Positions 25,910 to 35,329 of a stretch of DNA of 64,000 bases are shown here, piece after piece; the stretch's first letter is position 1, and every line of letters starts with the position of its first letter. The notes below the pieces were generated by a model. The model made no database searches, was not told where the DNA came from, and saw nothing but the letters and a program-made list of their open reading frames with translations. Position numbers and translations under genes: made by a program. The stretch is from Methylobacter sp. Lineage in GTDB: Bacteria > Pseudomonadota > Gammaproteobacteria > Methylococcales > Methylomonadaceae. The stretch lies in NCBI RefSeq assembly GCF_004322395.1, contig NZ_SCTW01000001.1, positions 1-64,000 on the forward strand. Direction: 5' to 3'.

Positions 25910-27823
25910 ATGCGCATTGGTTTGCTAATCGGCCTAGGGTTGATGGTTTTTTGTGCTGTTTCGGCGGCAGAGAAAGACGAGTTTTCACTTAATCTTAAAG
26001 ATGTCGATATTCACGCCCTGATTGAAACGGTTGCCGACGTTACCGGTAAAAACTTTATCGTCGATCCCAGAATAACCGGCAATATCTCCGTTGTTACCTC
26101 AACCCCGATGAAAGCATCGCAGGTTTATGACGTGTTTTTGTCGATACTTAAGGTACACGGCTATGCGGCGGTGCCCAACGGCAACATCGTCAAAATTATT
26201 CCCAATATCACGGCCAAACAGGATGGCGAAGAGAGCGAATTACGCTCAAGTTCGCAAAACGGCGATGAACAGCTGACCCGCACCGTGCAGGTGCGCCATC
26301 TTGATGCCAATCAGGTGGTACAAACCCTGATGCCTCTGATGCCGCAATATGCTTTTATGGCGGCGGTTCCAGAAAGCAACACCATCATTCTTTCCGATAC
26401 TGCCGCTAATGTGAATCGGTTGGCAATGATGATCAAACAAATAGACAAAAGAGATGCGCAACAAATTGAAATTATCAATCTGCGCCATGCCAATGCGGCG
26501 GACCTGATTCAGCCGCTTAATACTCTGATTGCCGGCAATAACGCCGGAAAAACCGCTTCGCCTGCGCCGCCTCTGGTCGCTGATGAGCGTTCCAACTCCA
26601 TTATCGTCGGCGGTGGTACCGACCTTCGTTTACAAATACGGGCCTTGATTGCCAATCTCGATACACCGATAGAAAAAGACGGTAACACCGAAGTGATTTA
26701 CATGCGCTATGCATTGGCTAAAGAGCTGGTGGAAACCTTGACCGGTGTTGGTTCACTCAAGGACGAAAACGCGGATAAAGCTAAAACCACTGCTAGTACT
26801 CAAAAGGATTTCGATATTCGTGCCGATGAAGCTTCCAATGCGCTGATTATTACTGCGCCGCACGATCTGATGCGGACGCTCAAATCGGTGGTCAGGCAGC
26901 TGGATGTGCGTCGTGCGCAAGTCCACATCGAAGCAATTATTGTCGAAGTCGGTTATGGCAAGGCTCAGGAAATAGGTGTTGAATGGCAAACCAAAAAAGT
27001 CACGGATGGTGTGTATGCAACGTCAAGATTGCCGATTACTAGCGGTAGCACTTCCGATCTTGCAACTTTTGCCTCCAATATAGGGAAGGGTTTGAGTGTG
27101 GGTTATTTTGTCGGCGGTGAGTTGCGTGCGCTGTTGAGTGCTTTTGCTAATGATTCCAATATCAATGTTCTTTCAACACCTTCCCTTATTACGCTGGACA
27201 ACGAAGAGGCCAGCATTATCGTCGGACAAAATATTCCATTGACGACAGGACAATTCTCCACCAATGCCGGAACCGGTGGCAGTCTAAACAGTCCTTTTCA
27301 AACCATTCAACGACAAGATATTGGTATCAAACTTAGAGTCTTACCGCAAATTAACGAAGGTAATGCGATAAATCTAAAAGTGACCCAGGAAGTATCTAGT
27401 CTGGCTCCCGGCAGCGGTGGGCAAACTTTTGACAAACGCGAAATTGTAACTTCAGTGATGGTCGATGATGGAAAAACTCTGGTTTTGGGTGGGCTGATCA
27501 AAGACGATGTTAAAGAAAGCGTCGATAAAATACCCATACTGGGAGATCTACCTTTATTGGGTTATCTTTTTCAAAGTAGTCAAACTAATATTCAGAAAAC
27601 CAATTTAATGGTGTTTTTGCGCCCGCAGATTCTCCGGGACACATCTAAATCCGCAGTGTTGACTCATGACAAATACAATTACATGCGTGATAAGCAACAG
27701 GAGTTTAACAAGGACGGCGTGTTATTGATGCCTGATCAAAAACTGCCGTTAATTGACAGCTTGCCTGGAACCGGTTCGGCAACTCCGGCCACCATTGGCG
27801 GAGCGGGCAATAATGACGAATGA
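25910..27823 (+). CDS. gspD: Type II secretion secretin GspD
   Basis: The 637-residue outer-membrane secretin. Signal peptide MRIGLLIGLGLMVFCAVSAA; N0 domain beginning FSLNLKDVDIHALIETVADV (about residues 25-95); N1-N3 domains with repeated QIEIINLRHANAADLIQPLN-type KH folds; and the C-domain from about residue 335 with VEVGYGKAQEIGVEW, VLSTPSLITLDNEEASIIVG, and VVDDGKTLVLGGLIKDD-like strands (here MVDDGKTLVLGGLIKDD). There is no obvious long S-domain; a pilotin would have to be encoded elsewhere. The gene overlaps gspE by 11 bases. Assignment as GspD rather than PilQ follows from the operon and the N0-N3 layout. Confidence 0.95.
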   Translation: MRIGLLIGLGLMVFCAVSAAEKDEFSLNLKDVDIHALIETVADVTGKNFIVDPRITGNISVVTSTPMKASQVYDVFLSILKVHGYAAVPNGNIVKIIPNITAKQDGEESELRSSSQNGDEQLTRTVQVRHLDANQVVQTLMPLMPQYAFMAAVPESNTIILSDTAANVNRLAMMIKQIDKRDAQQIEIINLRHANAADLIQPLNTLIAGNNAGKTASPAPPLVADERSNSIIVGGGTDLRLQIRALIANLDTPIEKDGNTEVIYMRYALAKELVETLTGVGSLKDENADKAKTTASTQKDFDIRADEASNALIITAPHDLMRTLKSVVRQLDVRRAQVHIEAIIVEVGYGKAQEIGVEWQTKKVTDGVYATSRLPITSGSTSDLATFASNIGKGLSVGYFVGGELRALLSAFANDSNINVLSTPSLITLDNEEASIIVGQNIPLTTGQFSTNAGTGGSLNSPFQTIQRQDIGIKLRVLPQINEGNAINLKVTQEVSSLAPGSGGQTFDKREIVTSVMVDDGKTLVLGGLIKDDVKESVDKIPILGDLPLLGYLFQSSQTNIQKTNLMVFLRPQILRDTSKSAVLTHDKYNYMRDKQQEFNKDGVLLMPDQKLPLIDSLPGTGSATPATIGGAGNNDE

Positions 27824-29330
27824 TACGGAATCCGCAAACAGTGAAACTGTGATGACAGGCAAAATGCCTTCATACGGTTTTGCCAAGCGTCATGGTGTTG
27901 TTATAAAAAACAATACAGAGAATCAGGTCTGCATCGCATACTTGCAAAAAACACCGCTTAGCGCCTTGCTGGAAATGCGTCGCTTTGTGGATAAATCGTC
28001 TGTATTTGAACAGGTTTCGGAAGAGGGTTTTGAAAGCCTGCTGCAATCTGTTTATGAGCAAAAGGCCGGTCATGCTCAGCAAATGGTCAATGACATGCAT
28101 GAAAACCTTGATCTTTCAGACATGGCCCAGCATTTGCCGAAACCGGAAGATCTGCTGGAGAGCGCAGACGAAGCACCGATTATTCGACTGATCAACGCGC
28201 TGCTGACTGAAGCCATCAAAGAAAACGCTTCGGATATTCATATCGAATCCTACGAAAAACGTATGGTAGTCCGTTTCCGGGTTGACGGCACTTTGCGGGA
28301 GATTATCGAGCCGCAGCGCGAATTTGCGCCGATGGTGATTTCCAGGCTAAAAGTCATGGCCAAGCTAGACATCGCCGAAAAAAGACTGCCGCAGGACGGC
28401 CGCATATCCTTGAATATCGGAGGGCGCACCGTCGATGTCCGGGTATCGACGTTGCCTTCCGGACATGGTGAGCGCGTGGTATTAAGGCTGCTCGACAAAC
28501 AGGCAAACCAGCTCACTTTAAGGCAGATAGGCATGGCCGATCATGAGCTGGACAGTATTCAAGACATGATAGTACGTCCGCATGGCATTATCCTGGTTAC
28601 AGGACCTACCGGTTCAGGTAAAACCACCAGTTTGTACGCCATTGTCAATCAGCTTAACGAACGCAGTCGTAATATCCTGACGGTAGAAGATCCCATCGAG
28701 TTTTATCTGGACGGTATTGGCCAAACCCAGGTCAACAGTAAAGTTGAAATGACTTTTGCAAAAGGACTTCGGGCCATTCTGCGGCAGGATCCCGATATTG
28801 TTATGGTCGGAGAAATACGCGATAGAGAAACAGCAGAAATTGCGGTGCAAGCCAGTTTGACCGGCCATCTGGTGCTGTCGACCTTGCATACCAATACCGC
28901 AGTAGGCGCCATTACCCGATTGCGCGATATGGGCGTAGAGCCGTTTTTACTCGCATCGAGTCTTGTTGGCGTAGTAGCGCAACGACTCTTACGCAAGCTG
29001 TGTCCAATGTGCAAATTGGCGGTAACCGTGCCGGTTCATGATCTGGAAAAGCTCGGCTATGTATCCGATGACCGGGACACGGTGACCGTTTATCAAGCAC
29101 AAGGCTGCTCCCATTGCGGGCAAAGAGGATTTAAAGGCCGTGCCGGGATTTTTGAAATCATACCCATCGATGCTTCGATGCGCAGCTTGATTCATGAGTG
29201 TGCAGGCGATCAAGCCTTGGAGCAACAAGCGCGCTTATATTCCCGCAGCATTCAGCACAGTGCGTTGGAGAAAGTCCTCAATGGCGATACCAGTTTGGAT
29301 GAAGCCATTCGTATTACCCAAAAGGATTAA
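27813..29330 (+). CDS. gspE: Type II secretion ATPase GspE
   Basis: A 505-residue cytoplasmic hexameric ATPase that powers pseudopilus assembly. Walker A GPTGSGKTTS is at about residues 264-273, Asp box ILTVEDPIEFYLDGIGQTQV follows, Walker B region AILRQDPDIVMVGEIRDRET, His box LVLSTLHTNTAVGAITRL, and a tetracysteine zinc site CPMCK...CSHCG near 390-435 as in GspE. The N-terminal domain is the shorter T2SSE_N form. I chose ATG 27813, which overlaps gspD by 11 bases. The longer frame from a TTG at 27753 only re-reads the gspD end. All ATPase motifs are intact. Confidence 0.95.
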   Translation: MTNDTESANSETVMTGKMPSYGFAKRHGVVIKNNTENQVCIAYLQKTPLSALLEMRRFVDKSSVFEQVSEEGFESLLQSVYEQKAGHAQQMVNDMHENLDLSDMAQHLPKPEDLLESADEAPIIRLINALLTEAIKENASDIHIESYEKRMVVRFRVDGTLREIIEPQREFAPMVISRLKVMAKLDIAEKRLPQDGRISLNIGGRTVDVRVSTLPSGHGERVVLRLLDKQANQLTLRQIGMADHELDSIQDMIVRPHGIILVTGPTGSGKTTSLYAIVNQLNERSRNILTVEDPIEFYLDGIGQTQVNSKVEMTFAKGLRAILRQDPDIVMVGEIRDRETAEIAVQASLTGHLVLSTLHTNTAVGAITRLRDMGVEPFLLASSLVGVVAQRLLRKLCPMCKLAVTVPVHDLEKLGYVSDDRDTVTVYQAQGCSHCGQRGFKGRAGIFEIIPIDASMRSLIHECAGDQALEQQARLYSRSIQHSALEKVLNGDTSLDEAIRITQKD

Positions 29331-29336
29331 TCGGAC

Positions 29337-30548
29337 ATGGCAGCGTTCGAATATCGGGCAATCAACGCTAAAGGCCAAACTGTCAAGGGCACCATCGAGA
29401 GCGATACTGTTAAATTAGCGAGGCAGCAATTAAAAAGCAAGGAACTGACCTTGCTGGAAATTGATGAGGTCCATAAAAAGGAACATAGCCGCAAAGGACC
29501 GTTGATTGCTCAGCGTATCAGCATGCGTCATTTAGCACATATTACCCGCCAGCTCGCGGCACTGCTTAGTTCCGGGTTGTCCATCGATGAAGCGCTGGGG
29601 ATTACCGCGAAACAGCTTGATTCAGCAAGAGCCAAACGAATTCTGCTTGGCGTCAGAAGCAGGATCATGGAAGGGCAAAGTCTGGCACAGGCTTGCAGTG
29701 CATTTCCCAGTACATTTCCTCCGCTATATCGAGCCACGGTTGAAGCGGGGGAGTCGTCAGGCAAGTTAGATCAGGTATTGCAAAGGCTAGCCGATTATCT
29801 TGGCGAGAAAGGCCAGTTACACAGCAAATTGCAGATGGCAATGATTTATCCCATCATGCTGACCTCGGTTTCATTATTGGTGGTGATTGGCTTGCTTGCC
29901 TATGTAGTACCGGAAATCACCAGCGTATTCGATAAAATGGGCGGGGAGTTGCCTGACATCACTAAAGTGCTCATTGCCTGTAGCGATTTTTTCAAGCATT
30001 ACGGTTTGGTGTTATTGGGTGCTGTTATCGTCCTGTTCATTGGCGCCAATGCCATATTGCGATTACCCGAACCACGCATGCGCTTTCATTATTTGTTGCT
30101 GAATACGCCATTTATTGCCCGCTTTGCTAAAGGCATGAATACGGCTCGTTTTACCCGGACATTAGCGATTCTTACCAACAGCGGTGTTGAGCTGTTGCAA
30201 GCTTTAAAGATCTCAAGCCAAGTGTTGACCAATAATGCTATGCAGAAAGCGGTTGAAAATGCGGCAGTCAAAGTCAGGGAGGGGCAGAGCTTAAACAAAG
30301 CGATGGAAGCAAGCGGATTGTTTCCGCCGGTAACTATTCATTTAGTGGCGAGCGGCGAGGCCAGTGGGCAGCTGCCTAAAATGCTGGCCAGTGCGGCTGA
30401 TGATCAGGAACGCGATATTCAGGCGCTAACCGAAATGACATTGGGACTGTTTGAGCCGGCACTCATCCTGTTTATGGGATTGGTAGTACTAGCCATCGTG
30501 TTGGCGATACTGTTGCCGATTTTTGAAATGAACCAGCTCGTTCGATAG
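29337..30548 (+). CDS. gspF: Type II secretion inner-membrane platform protein GspF
   Basis: A 403-residue polytopic protein with two repeated cytoplasmic T2SSF domains. Visible features are the start MAAFEYRAINAKGQTVKGTI, LAALLSSGLSIDEALGITAK, PPLYRATVEAGESSGKLDQV (the GESSG-type signature), a hydrophobic hairpin MLTSVSLLVVIGLLAYVVP, the second-domain copy FPPVTIHLVASGEASGQLPK, and a C-terminal transmembrane helix. This is the full family length. It follows gspE after 6 bases. GspF interacts with GspE and GspL in the platform. Confidence 0.95.
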   Translation: MAAFEYRAINAKGQTVKGTIESDTVKLARQQLKSKELTLLEIDEVHKKEHSRKGPLIAQRISMRHLAHITRQLAALLSSGLSIDEALGITAKQLDSARAKRILLGVRSRIMEGQSLAQACSAFPSTFPPLYRATVEAGESSGKLDQVLQRLADYLGEKGQLHSKLQMAMIYPIMLTSVSLLVVIGLLAYVVPEITSVFDKMGGELPDITKVLIACSDFFKHYGLVLLGAVIVLFIGANAILRLPEPRMRFHYLLLNTPFIARFAKGMNTARFTRTLAILTNSGVELLQALKISSQVLTNNAMQKAVENAAVKVREGQSLNKAMEASGLFPPVTIHLVASGEASGQLPKMLASAADDQERDIQALTEMTLGLFEPALILFMGLVVLAIVLAILLPIFEMNQLVR

Positions 30549-30660
30549 CGCTAACAAATTATAGCGCTGTAATAATAATGTCATTTTTGCTTTCTACTCT
30601 TATCAGTTAATTCCCGGCAACTGCACGGGCTTACTTTTAATCCGATACTTTTATATACAC

Positions 30661-31092
30661 ATGTCTGATAAAAAATCCCACGGCTTTACACTGATCGAAG
30701 TCATGATTGTTGTTGTTATTCTTGGAATTCTGGCTTCTATTATTGTGCCAAAAATTATGGGCAGGCCCGATGAAGCCAGGGCAACCCGTACTCTGCAAGA
30801 TATTAGAGCGATTACTGCGGCGCTTGATTTATACCGTCTCGACAACTACAGCTATCCAACAACAGAACAGGGATTGGAAGCACTGGTGACCAAACCGGCC
30901 GGTTTGCCGCAAGGCACTCACTGGAAACAGGGCGGTTATCTCGACCAATTACCTGTAGACGCCTGGGGAAAGCCTTACTATTATCTTAAACCCGGCATTC
31001 ATGGAGAGTTTGACCTGTATTCTTACGGGGCCGATGGTATTGAAGGCGGTACCGATGCGGGCGCAGACATTACCAACTGGATACAGAAATAA
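30661..31092 (+). CDS. gspG: Major pseudopilin GspG
   Basis: A 143-residue type II pseudopilin. Short leader MSDKKSHG is cleaved before the methylatable Phe of FTLIEVMIVVVILGILASII, with Glu at position +5. The C-terminal part has NYSYPTTEQGLEALVTKP and PWGKPY-like DAWGKPYYYLKPG, then YSYGADGIEGGTDAGADITN, the calcium-site loop typical of GspG. Prepilin peptidase (GspO/PilD) is not in the window. A 112-base gap separates it from gspF, which could hold a processing site or an internal promoter; I see none clearly. Confidence 0.95.
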   Translation: MSDKKSHGFTLIEVMIVVVILGILASIIVPKIMGRPDEARATRTLQDIRAITAALDLYRLDNYSYPTTEQGLEALVTKPAGLPQGTHWKQGGYLDQLPVDAWGKPYYYLKPGIHGEFDLYSYGADGIEGGTDAGADITNWIQK

Positions 31093-31111
31093 AACTCAGC
31101 ACGGGTAAAGC

Positions 31112-31624
31112 ATGAACACAAGTAAAGGCTTTACCCTAATAGAATTGCTTATCGTCATAGTTTTGATGGGCCTGATAACCGGTATGGCCATGTTATCAAT
31201 GGGCACAGCCGATCCGCGTGACCAGCAGAAGCTCGAAGCGGAAAGACTGGTTAAGCTGCTGGAACTAGCTTCTCAGGAAGCCATCGCCCGAGGCGATATC
31301 ATTGGTTTGGAACTATTTAGCCAGGGTTATCGCTTTGCCGTTGTGCAAAATCAGAAATGGCATCCGGAAACAACCGATATGGTGTTCAAGCCGCGTGCGT
31401 TAATGCATCAAATGCAGCTGGCGCTGGTAATGGAACAGAAAACTGTCGACTTAAAGCGTGAGCCAATCCATGCTGTCGATCCGCAACCACAGATTATTTT
31501 GACCCCGGATGGCGATATGGAGTTGTTTCAAGTCAGAATGACTGTAAAGAATGGCGATAGCATTTTTGTGGTTAGTAATACGCAAGAAAACGGGCTGGTT
31601 ATTAGTAACGAAGACAAGCTATGA
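31112..31624 (+). CDS. gspH: Minor pseudopilin GspH
   Basis: A 170-residue pseudopilin with the leader MNTSKG and the processing/hydrophobic region FTLIELLIVIVLMGLITGMA. The body has AERLVKLLELASQEAIARGD and IGLELFSQGYRFAVV, matching the GspH/FimT globular domain. It is one of the minor pseudopilins thought to cap or initiate the pseudopilus. The stop overlaps the gspI start by 4 bases (ATGA). Confidence 0.92.
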   Translation: MNTSKGFTLIELLIVIVLMGLITGMAMLSMGTADPRDQQKLEAERLVKLLELASQEAIARGDIIGLELFSQGYRFAVVQNQKWHPETTDMVFKPRALMHQMQLALVMEQKTVDLKREPIHAVDPQPQIILTPDGDMELFQVRMTVKNGDSIFVVSNTQENGLVISNEDKL

Positions 31625-31995
31625 ACATGAGCTGTCGTACCCACCGGGCAAACGGATTTACCTTGTTGGAAGTGCTGATTGCGCTGGCAATATTGGCAAT
31701 CTTGATGGTTAGCGCAATCAAGATTACGGCAGAAAACATCAAAAATTTGTGGTATCTGGAAAACAAGACCATTGCTTCAATCATAGCCAGCAATCATGCC
31801 GTGCAATTGCGACTGGATAAAGAAAAACCGGAAAGCCAGGATGGCTGGGATCAAATGGCAGGGCGGCGCTGGTACTGGCAGATAAAGAGAAATACAAATG
31901 TTATTGCAGGCGTATGGCGTTACCGCATTGAGGTATTTCTGGAGGGCGACAAAGCGCCTTATTTCAGTTTAATTAGCGATGTAATCAAAAGCTGA
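31621..31995 (+). CDS. gspI: Minor pseudopilin GspI
   Basis: A 124-residue minor pseudopilin: leader MNMSCRTHRANG, then FTLLEVLIALAILAILMVSA with Glu +5, and a C-terminal domain with WYWQIKRNTNVIAGVWRYRI. Length and order (H-I-J-K) fit GspI, which forms the tip complex with GspJ and GspK. It shares one base with gspJ (TGATG). Confidence 0.92.
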   Translation: MNMSCRTHRANGFTLLEVLIALAILAILMVSAIKITAENIKNLWYLENKTIASIIASNHAVQLRLDKEKPESQDGWDQMAGRRWYWQIKRNTNVIAGVWRYRIEVFLEGDKAPYFSLISDVIKS

Positions 31996-32579
31996 TGAAA
32001 ATTTCAGCTAAACAGCAAGGCTTTACGTTGCTGGAAATACTGATAGCACTAGCCATCTTTGCAATAATGTCGATGATGGCTTATGCAGGTCTGGCTGCGG
32101 TATTGGATGCGCGTGCTGCTACAGAGCCCCGGTCTGAACAGATGGCGCAATTGCAGACTACATTGTATCTGCTTAATGAAGATTTGAGCCAGGTAATCAA
32201 CAGGCCGATCAGGGATGAACTTGGCGGTGCCGAACCCGCTTTCAGTGGAGGCCGCGGCAGTGAACTTCTGGTTTTTACCCGCCGTGTGCCGACATGGTCT
32301 AGTTATGCAGCGGCCAATAGCTTGCAAAGAGTCAGTTATCGCTTTGAAGATGGCGCTTTGTATCGACAGGTCTGGACCTTGCCGGACAGAACCCAGCAGA
32401 CACAGTACCGGCGCAGAAAACTCATGAATGCAGAGCAGGTGGCTGTTAAGTTCTACAGTCAAACAACGCAAACCTGGCTGCCATTTAACGGCAGTAGTGG
32501 CGGCATACCGCATGCGATTGAAATCAGTTTTAACCTGGCCGGCTTGGGCAGCATTCAGCGTTCGTTTTTAATACGTTAA
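31995..32579 (+). CDS. gspJ: Minor pseudopilin GspJ
   Basis: A 194-residue minor pseudopilin. Leader MKISAKQQG precedes FTLLEILIALAIFAIMSMMA. The body contains LNEDLSQVINRPIRDELG and SELLVFTRRVPTWSSYAAAN, followed by RVSYRFEDGALYRQVW, all characteristic of GspJ. It shares one base with gspK (TAATG), so translation is probably coupled. Confidence 0.93.
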   Translation: MKISAKQQGFTLLEILIALAIFAIMSMMAYAGLAAVLDARAATEPRSEQMAQLQTTLYLLNEDLSQVINRPIRDELGGAEPAFSGGRGSELLVFTRRVPTWSSYAAANSLQRVSYRFEDGALYRQVWTLPDRTQQTQYRRRKLMNAEQVAVKFYSQTTQTWLPFNGSSGGIPHAIEISFNLAGLGSIQRSFLIR

Positions 32580-33526
32580 TGACCTCAACCGGATACAGAC
32601 AGCCAACCTCCGAACGCGGCATTGCACTGATTACGGTCATGCTGGTGCTTGCTGTTGTTACTGTGGCGTTGGTATCGATGTCAAGTAATCGGCAGATGGA
32701 TATACGCAGAACCGAAAACCAGCTGCGTGCAATCCAGGCCTGGGAATATGTGTATGGGCTTGAAGCTTGGGCAGAAGGCCGGCTTCGAGATGATTTTGCC
32801 GACAATAAAAACGATGCGTTAACCGATCTTTGGAGCAAGCCGCTGTCTACGCCAATACCGGAAGGGAGCTTTGATGCAGACATCACTGAATTGCAAGGCC
32901 GGATCAACTTGAACAATCTGCTGGTCGATGGCGCAGCCAGCGATGACGATGTACAGCGCTTGAAACGCTTATTCAGCAATCTCGACATAAAACCCGAGTT
33001 GGTTGATGCCATGCTGGATTGGATAGATGCCGACATGGATATACGGTATCCCCACGGTGCGGAAGATGAAACCTATACCAAATCGCCGCAGCCATATCGT
33101 AGCGCCAACAGCCTGTTTTCCGACGTTAGCGAATTATTGCGCGTGCAAGGCTTTACACTGAAAGATTACGAAAAATTGCTGCCCTATATTTATGTGGCCG
33201 AAAGCTACGAACCGCTCAATGTCAATACAGCCAGCGCGGTAGTCTTGCGCGCTATGGTGGGTGACATAAAAAAAGATCAGGCGGAATCCATATTCAGGGC
33301 CAGTGGCAAGCCATTTGAAAAAGTGGAAGACTTTTTAAAGGACGAAGCCATGGCAGGCATTAGCGTCAACAAGACGAGCCTGGGCGTGACCAGCAACCAT
33401 TTTCTATTATCAGGACAAATCGACATGGGAAAAAACGGATTGGCCTTCCGGTCACTGTTAAAACGCAATAAGGATGGCGTGGTTACAGTGGTCAGGCGGA
33501 TGCGCAGGAGTTCAATCGATGGCTGA
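32579..33526 (+). CDS. gspK: Minor pseudopilin GspK
   Basis: A 315-residue tip pseudopilin, the largest of the set. The leader is long (about 14 residues), and the processing region reads GIALITVMLVLAVVTVALVS, lacking the Glu at +5, as is normal for GspK. The SAM-like/helix-hairpin domain follows: ITELQGRINLNNLL, MLDWIDADMDIRYPHGAED, and YEPLNVNTASAVVLRAMVGD (the conserved NVNTA). It overlaps gspL by 8 bases. Confidence 0.94.
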   Translation: MTSTGYRQPTSERGIALITVMLVLAVVTVALVSMSSNRQMDIRRTENQLRAIQAWEYVYGLEAWAEGRLRDDFADNKNDALTDLWSKPLSTPIPEGSFDADITELQGRINLNNLLVDGAASDDDVQRLKRLFSNLDIKPELVDAMLDWIDADMDIRYPHGAEDETYTKSPQPYRSANSLFSDVSELLRVQGFTLKDYEKLLPYIYVAESYEPLNVNTASAVVLRAMVGDIKKDQAESIFRASGKPFEKVEDFLKDEAMAGISVNKTSLGVTSNHFLLSGQIDMGKNGLAFRSLLKRNKDGVVTVVRRMRRSSIDG

Positions 33527-34721
33527 ACGGATCATAGCCAGACTGATTAATCAACAGGATGCGTGTGTGCAATGGTTATTGGTAAACGATGCAACGCCCT
33601 CAGAAACACAACAGGGAACATTGCAGGATTTGGCCAATAGTGCCAAAAACAAGCCGGTTACCTTGATATTGCCGGCTTCGGATGTATTGTTGCTGGCATT
33701 GGACCTGCCCGTTAAAACAGCCAGCCAGATTAAAAAGGCGCTGCCTTTTGCGCTTGATGACCTGCTCGCCGACGATGTGGAAACGTATCACCTGGTCTGG
33801 CATCGGCATCCCAAGGATAAGGTTTATGTGGCTGCAATCAGTCATGACAAATTTCAAGCCTGTCTGTTGCCTTTTCAGGATGTCGGCATCGAGCTTGACA
33901 GCGTTTATCCGGAAACCTTGTGTCTGCCTTATCAGGATCAGAGTTGCTCGATATTGATTGATCGGCACAATGCTATTTTGCGCAGTGGGCAATGGCTGGG
34001 TGGCGGTATCGATGTTGAGGTTTTGCCCGCTTTTGTAGACAAATTGCTCGAAGAAAATCCACACCTGCAATCGTTGCAGGTATGGGATGCCGGTGTGTCA
34101 AAGCAATGGCTGTTCGGGTTACCGATAATCAAGGTTGAGCATGAGCTGGATTCGCCTTTGCAGCTTTTACAGGCTGGAGCTGTAAAGCTTGGCGGGGAAC
34201 TTAACCTGTTAAGCGGACAGTACAGCCGAAAAAATAAGGCTGATTGGCAATGGAAAAAGTGGTCGCCTGCGCTTGGGGTTATCCTACTTGCTGCACTGAT
34301 ACAAACCGGCGGATTTTTAAACGGATATTGGAAACAGAAATCAGAGCTGGCGTCATTGGAAACACAGACACTAGCCCTGTTTAAGCAAACTTTTCCTGAT
34401 GTAAAACGCGTCGTCAATATCAAAGTTCAGGCCGATCAGCAATTAACCGAATTAAAAAAGCAAAGCTCGGAAAATGGCAGTCGCTTCATGCGTCTGTTGT
34501 ATCAGTCTGGCGAAGTGCTCAGCGCTAATCCCGGCTTTCAGTTGCGACAACTGGATTTTGCGAATGACATTTTGCAATTGCAACTTACCGCTCCGGACAT
34601 TAGCCAAATTGAGCAATTCAAGCAACAGCTTGAAAGCAGTAATGAGTTGTCAATTAAAGTCCAGTCTGCGGAAGCAGGTCAAAATACTGTGGAGGCTCAC
34701 CTTGAAATTAGAGAAAAATGA
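33519..34721 (+). CDS. gspL: Type II secretion inner-membrane protein GspL
   Basis: A 400-residue protein. The cytoplasmic actin-like domain (about residues 1-245) interacts with GspE: LILPASDVLLLALDLPVKTA, then ALPFALDDLLADDVETYHLV. One transmembrane helix follows (WSPALGVILLAALIQTGGFL), then a periplasmic ferredoxin-like domain. Start: ATG 33519, because GGAG lies about 8 bases upstream and the overlap ATGGCTGA with gspK is typical. The longer frame from 33474 only re-reads gspK. It ends where gspM begins. Confidence 0.92.
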   Translation: MAERIIARLINQQDACVQWLLVNDATPSETQQGTLQDLANSAKNKPVTLILPASDVLLLALDLPVKTASQIKKALPFALDDLLADDVETYHLVWHRHPKDKVYVAAISHDKFQACLLPFQDVGIELDSVYPETLCLPYQDQSCSILIDRHNAILRSGQWLGGGIDVEVLPAFVDKLLEENPHLQSLQVWDAGVSKQWLFGLPIIKVEHELDSPLQLLQAGAVKLGGELNLLSGQYSRKNKADWQWKKWSPALGVILLAALIQTGGFLNGYWKQKSELASLETQTLALFKQTFPDVKRVVNIKVQADQQLTELKKQSSENGSRFMRLLYQSGEVLSANPGFQLRQLDFANDILQLQLTAPDISQIEQFKQQLESSNELSIKVQSAEAGQNTVEAHLEIREK

Positions 34722-35208
34722 TATCCTGCAACGTCTGGCAGAGCTGTCGCCTAGAGAGAAATTATTATCCGCCGGTAGCGTTGCCGTTATTGTGTTTTAT
34801 GGCTTATATTTGCTGATTTACGCGCCGATAACAGTGGAAAAAACTCAGCTGGAGCAAAAAATTAATGCGCAACAGCAGACGTACCGGCACATAAAAAAGA
34901 TTAGTGTGGAAGTCGCCGCGTTACGCAAAAACAAGCAGGACACCGTTAATAGCGGAGAAGAGCAGTCGTTAATGGCCGTGGTTGATGAGAGCAGCAATCA
35001 GCTGGAAGTCAAAACCGCGATCAAGCGCATGATACCCGATGGTGCGGATAAAGTTACCTTGTGGCTCGAAAACATTGCTTTCGATAAATTGACCTATTGG
35101 CTGGCCGTGTTGGAAACAAAACATGCAATTACCGTAAATCAGATTAGCGTTAATCGTGAACAGACCAATATGGGAACAGTAAACGCTAAGCTATTATTGA
35201 GCAATTAA
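34702..35208 (+). CDS. gspM: Type II secretion inner-membrane protein GspM
   Basis: A 168-residue bitopic protein: short cytoplasmic start (KLEKNDILQRLAELSPREK), one membrane helix (LLSAGSVAVIVFYGLYLLIY), a coiled region and a periplasmic ferredoxin-like domain that pairs with GspL. I place the start at TTG 34702, which has GGAGG at 34691-34695, six bases upstream. The frame is open further upstream (to 34474) but that part re-reads gspL. The gene overlaps the end of gspL by 20 bases. It is the last gsp gene; no gspN follows, as in several short operons. Confidence 0.88.
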   Translation: MKLEKNDILQRLAELSPREKLLSAGSVAVIVFYGLYLLIYAPITVEKTQLEQKINAQQQTYRHIKKISVEVAALRKNKQDTVNSGEEQSLMAVVDESSNQLEVKTAIKRMIPDGADKVTLWLENIAFDKLTYWLAVLETKHAITVNQISVNREQTNMGTVNAKLLLSN

Positions 35209-35235
35209 ATAACCATCAGCAGAGCCGGCGATTTA

Positions 35236-35251
35236 TGGGGCAAACGCCCCA
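35236..35251 (+). other. Small hairpin after gspM
   Basis: TGGGGC (35236-35241) pairs with GCCCCA (35246-35251) around aaac. No T-run follows directly, so it is a weak terminator candidate or an mRNA-end stabiliser between gspM and the metallopeptidase-like gene. Confidence 0.45.
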
Positions 35252-35329
35252 AGACACCCAAGATTAAACTTTTGCACCTTTTTCAATAAAGGGATATTTC
35301 TATAAAAACTACAGGAACGGCAATAGGCC

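Noticed and set aside
27753-27812. Longer start of gspE at a TTG (27753)
   Set aside because: It only re-reads the gspD end; ATG 27813 fits the family and the operon overlap.
30661-33526. Type IV pilus (pilin) genes instead of T2SS pseudopilins
   Set aside because: The G-H-I-J-K order, GspK without Glu +5, and GspC/D/E/F/L/M around them identify a type II secretion operon.
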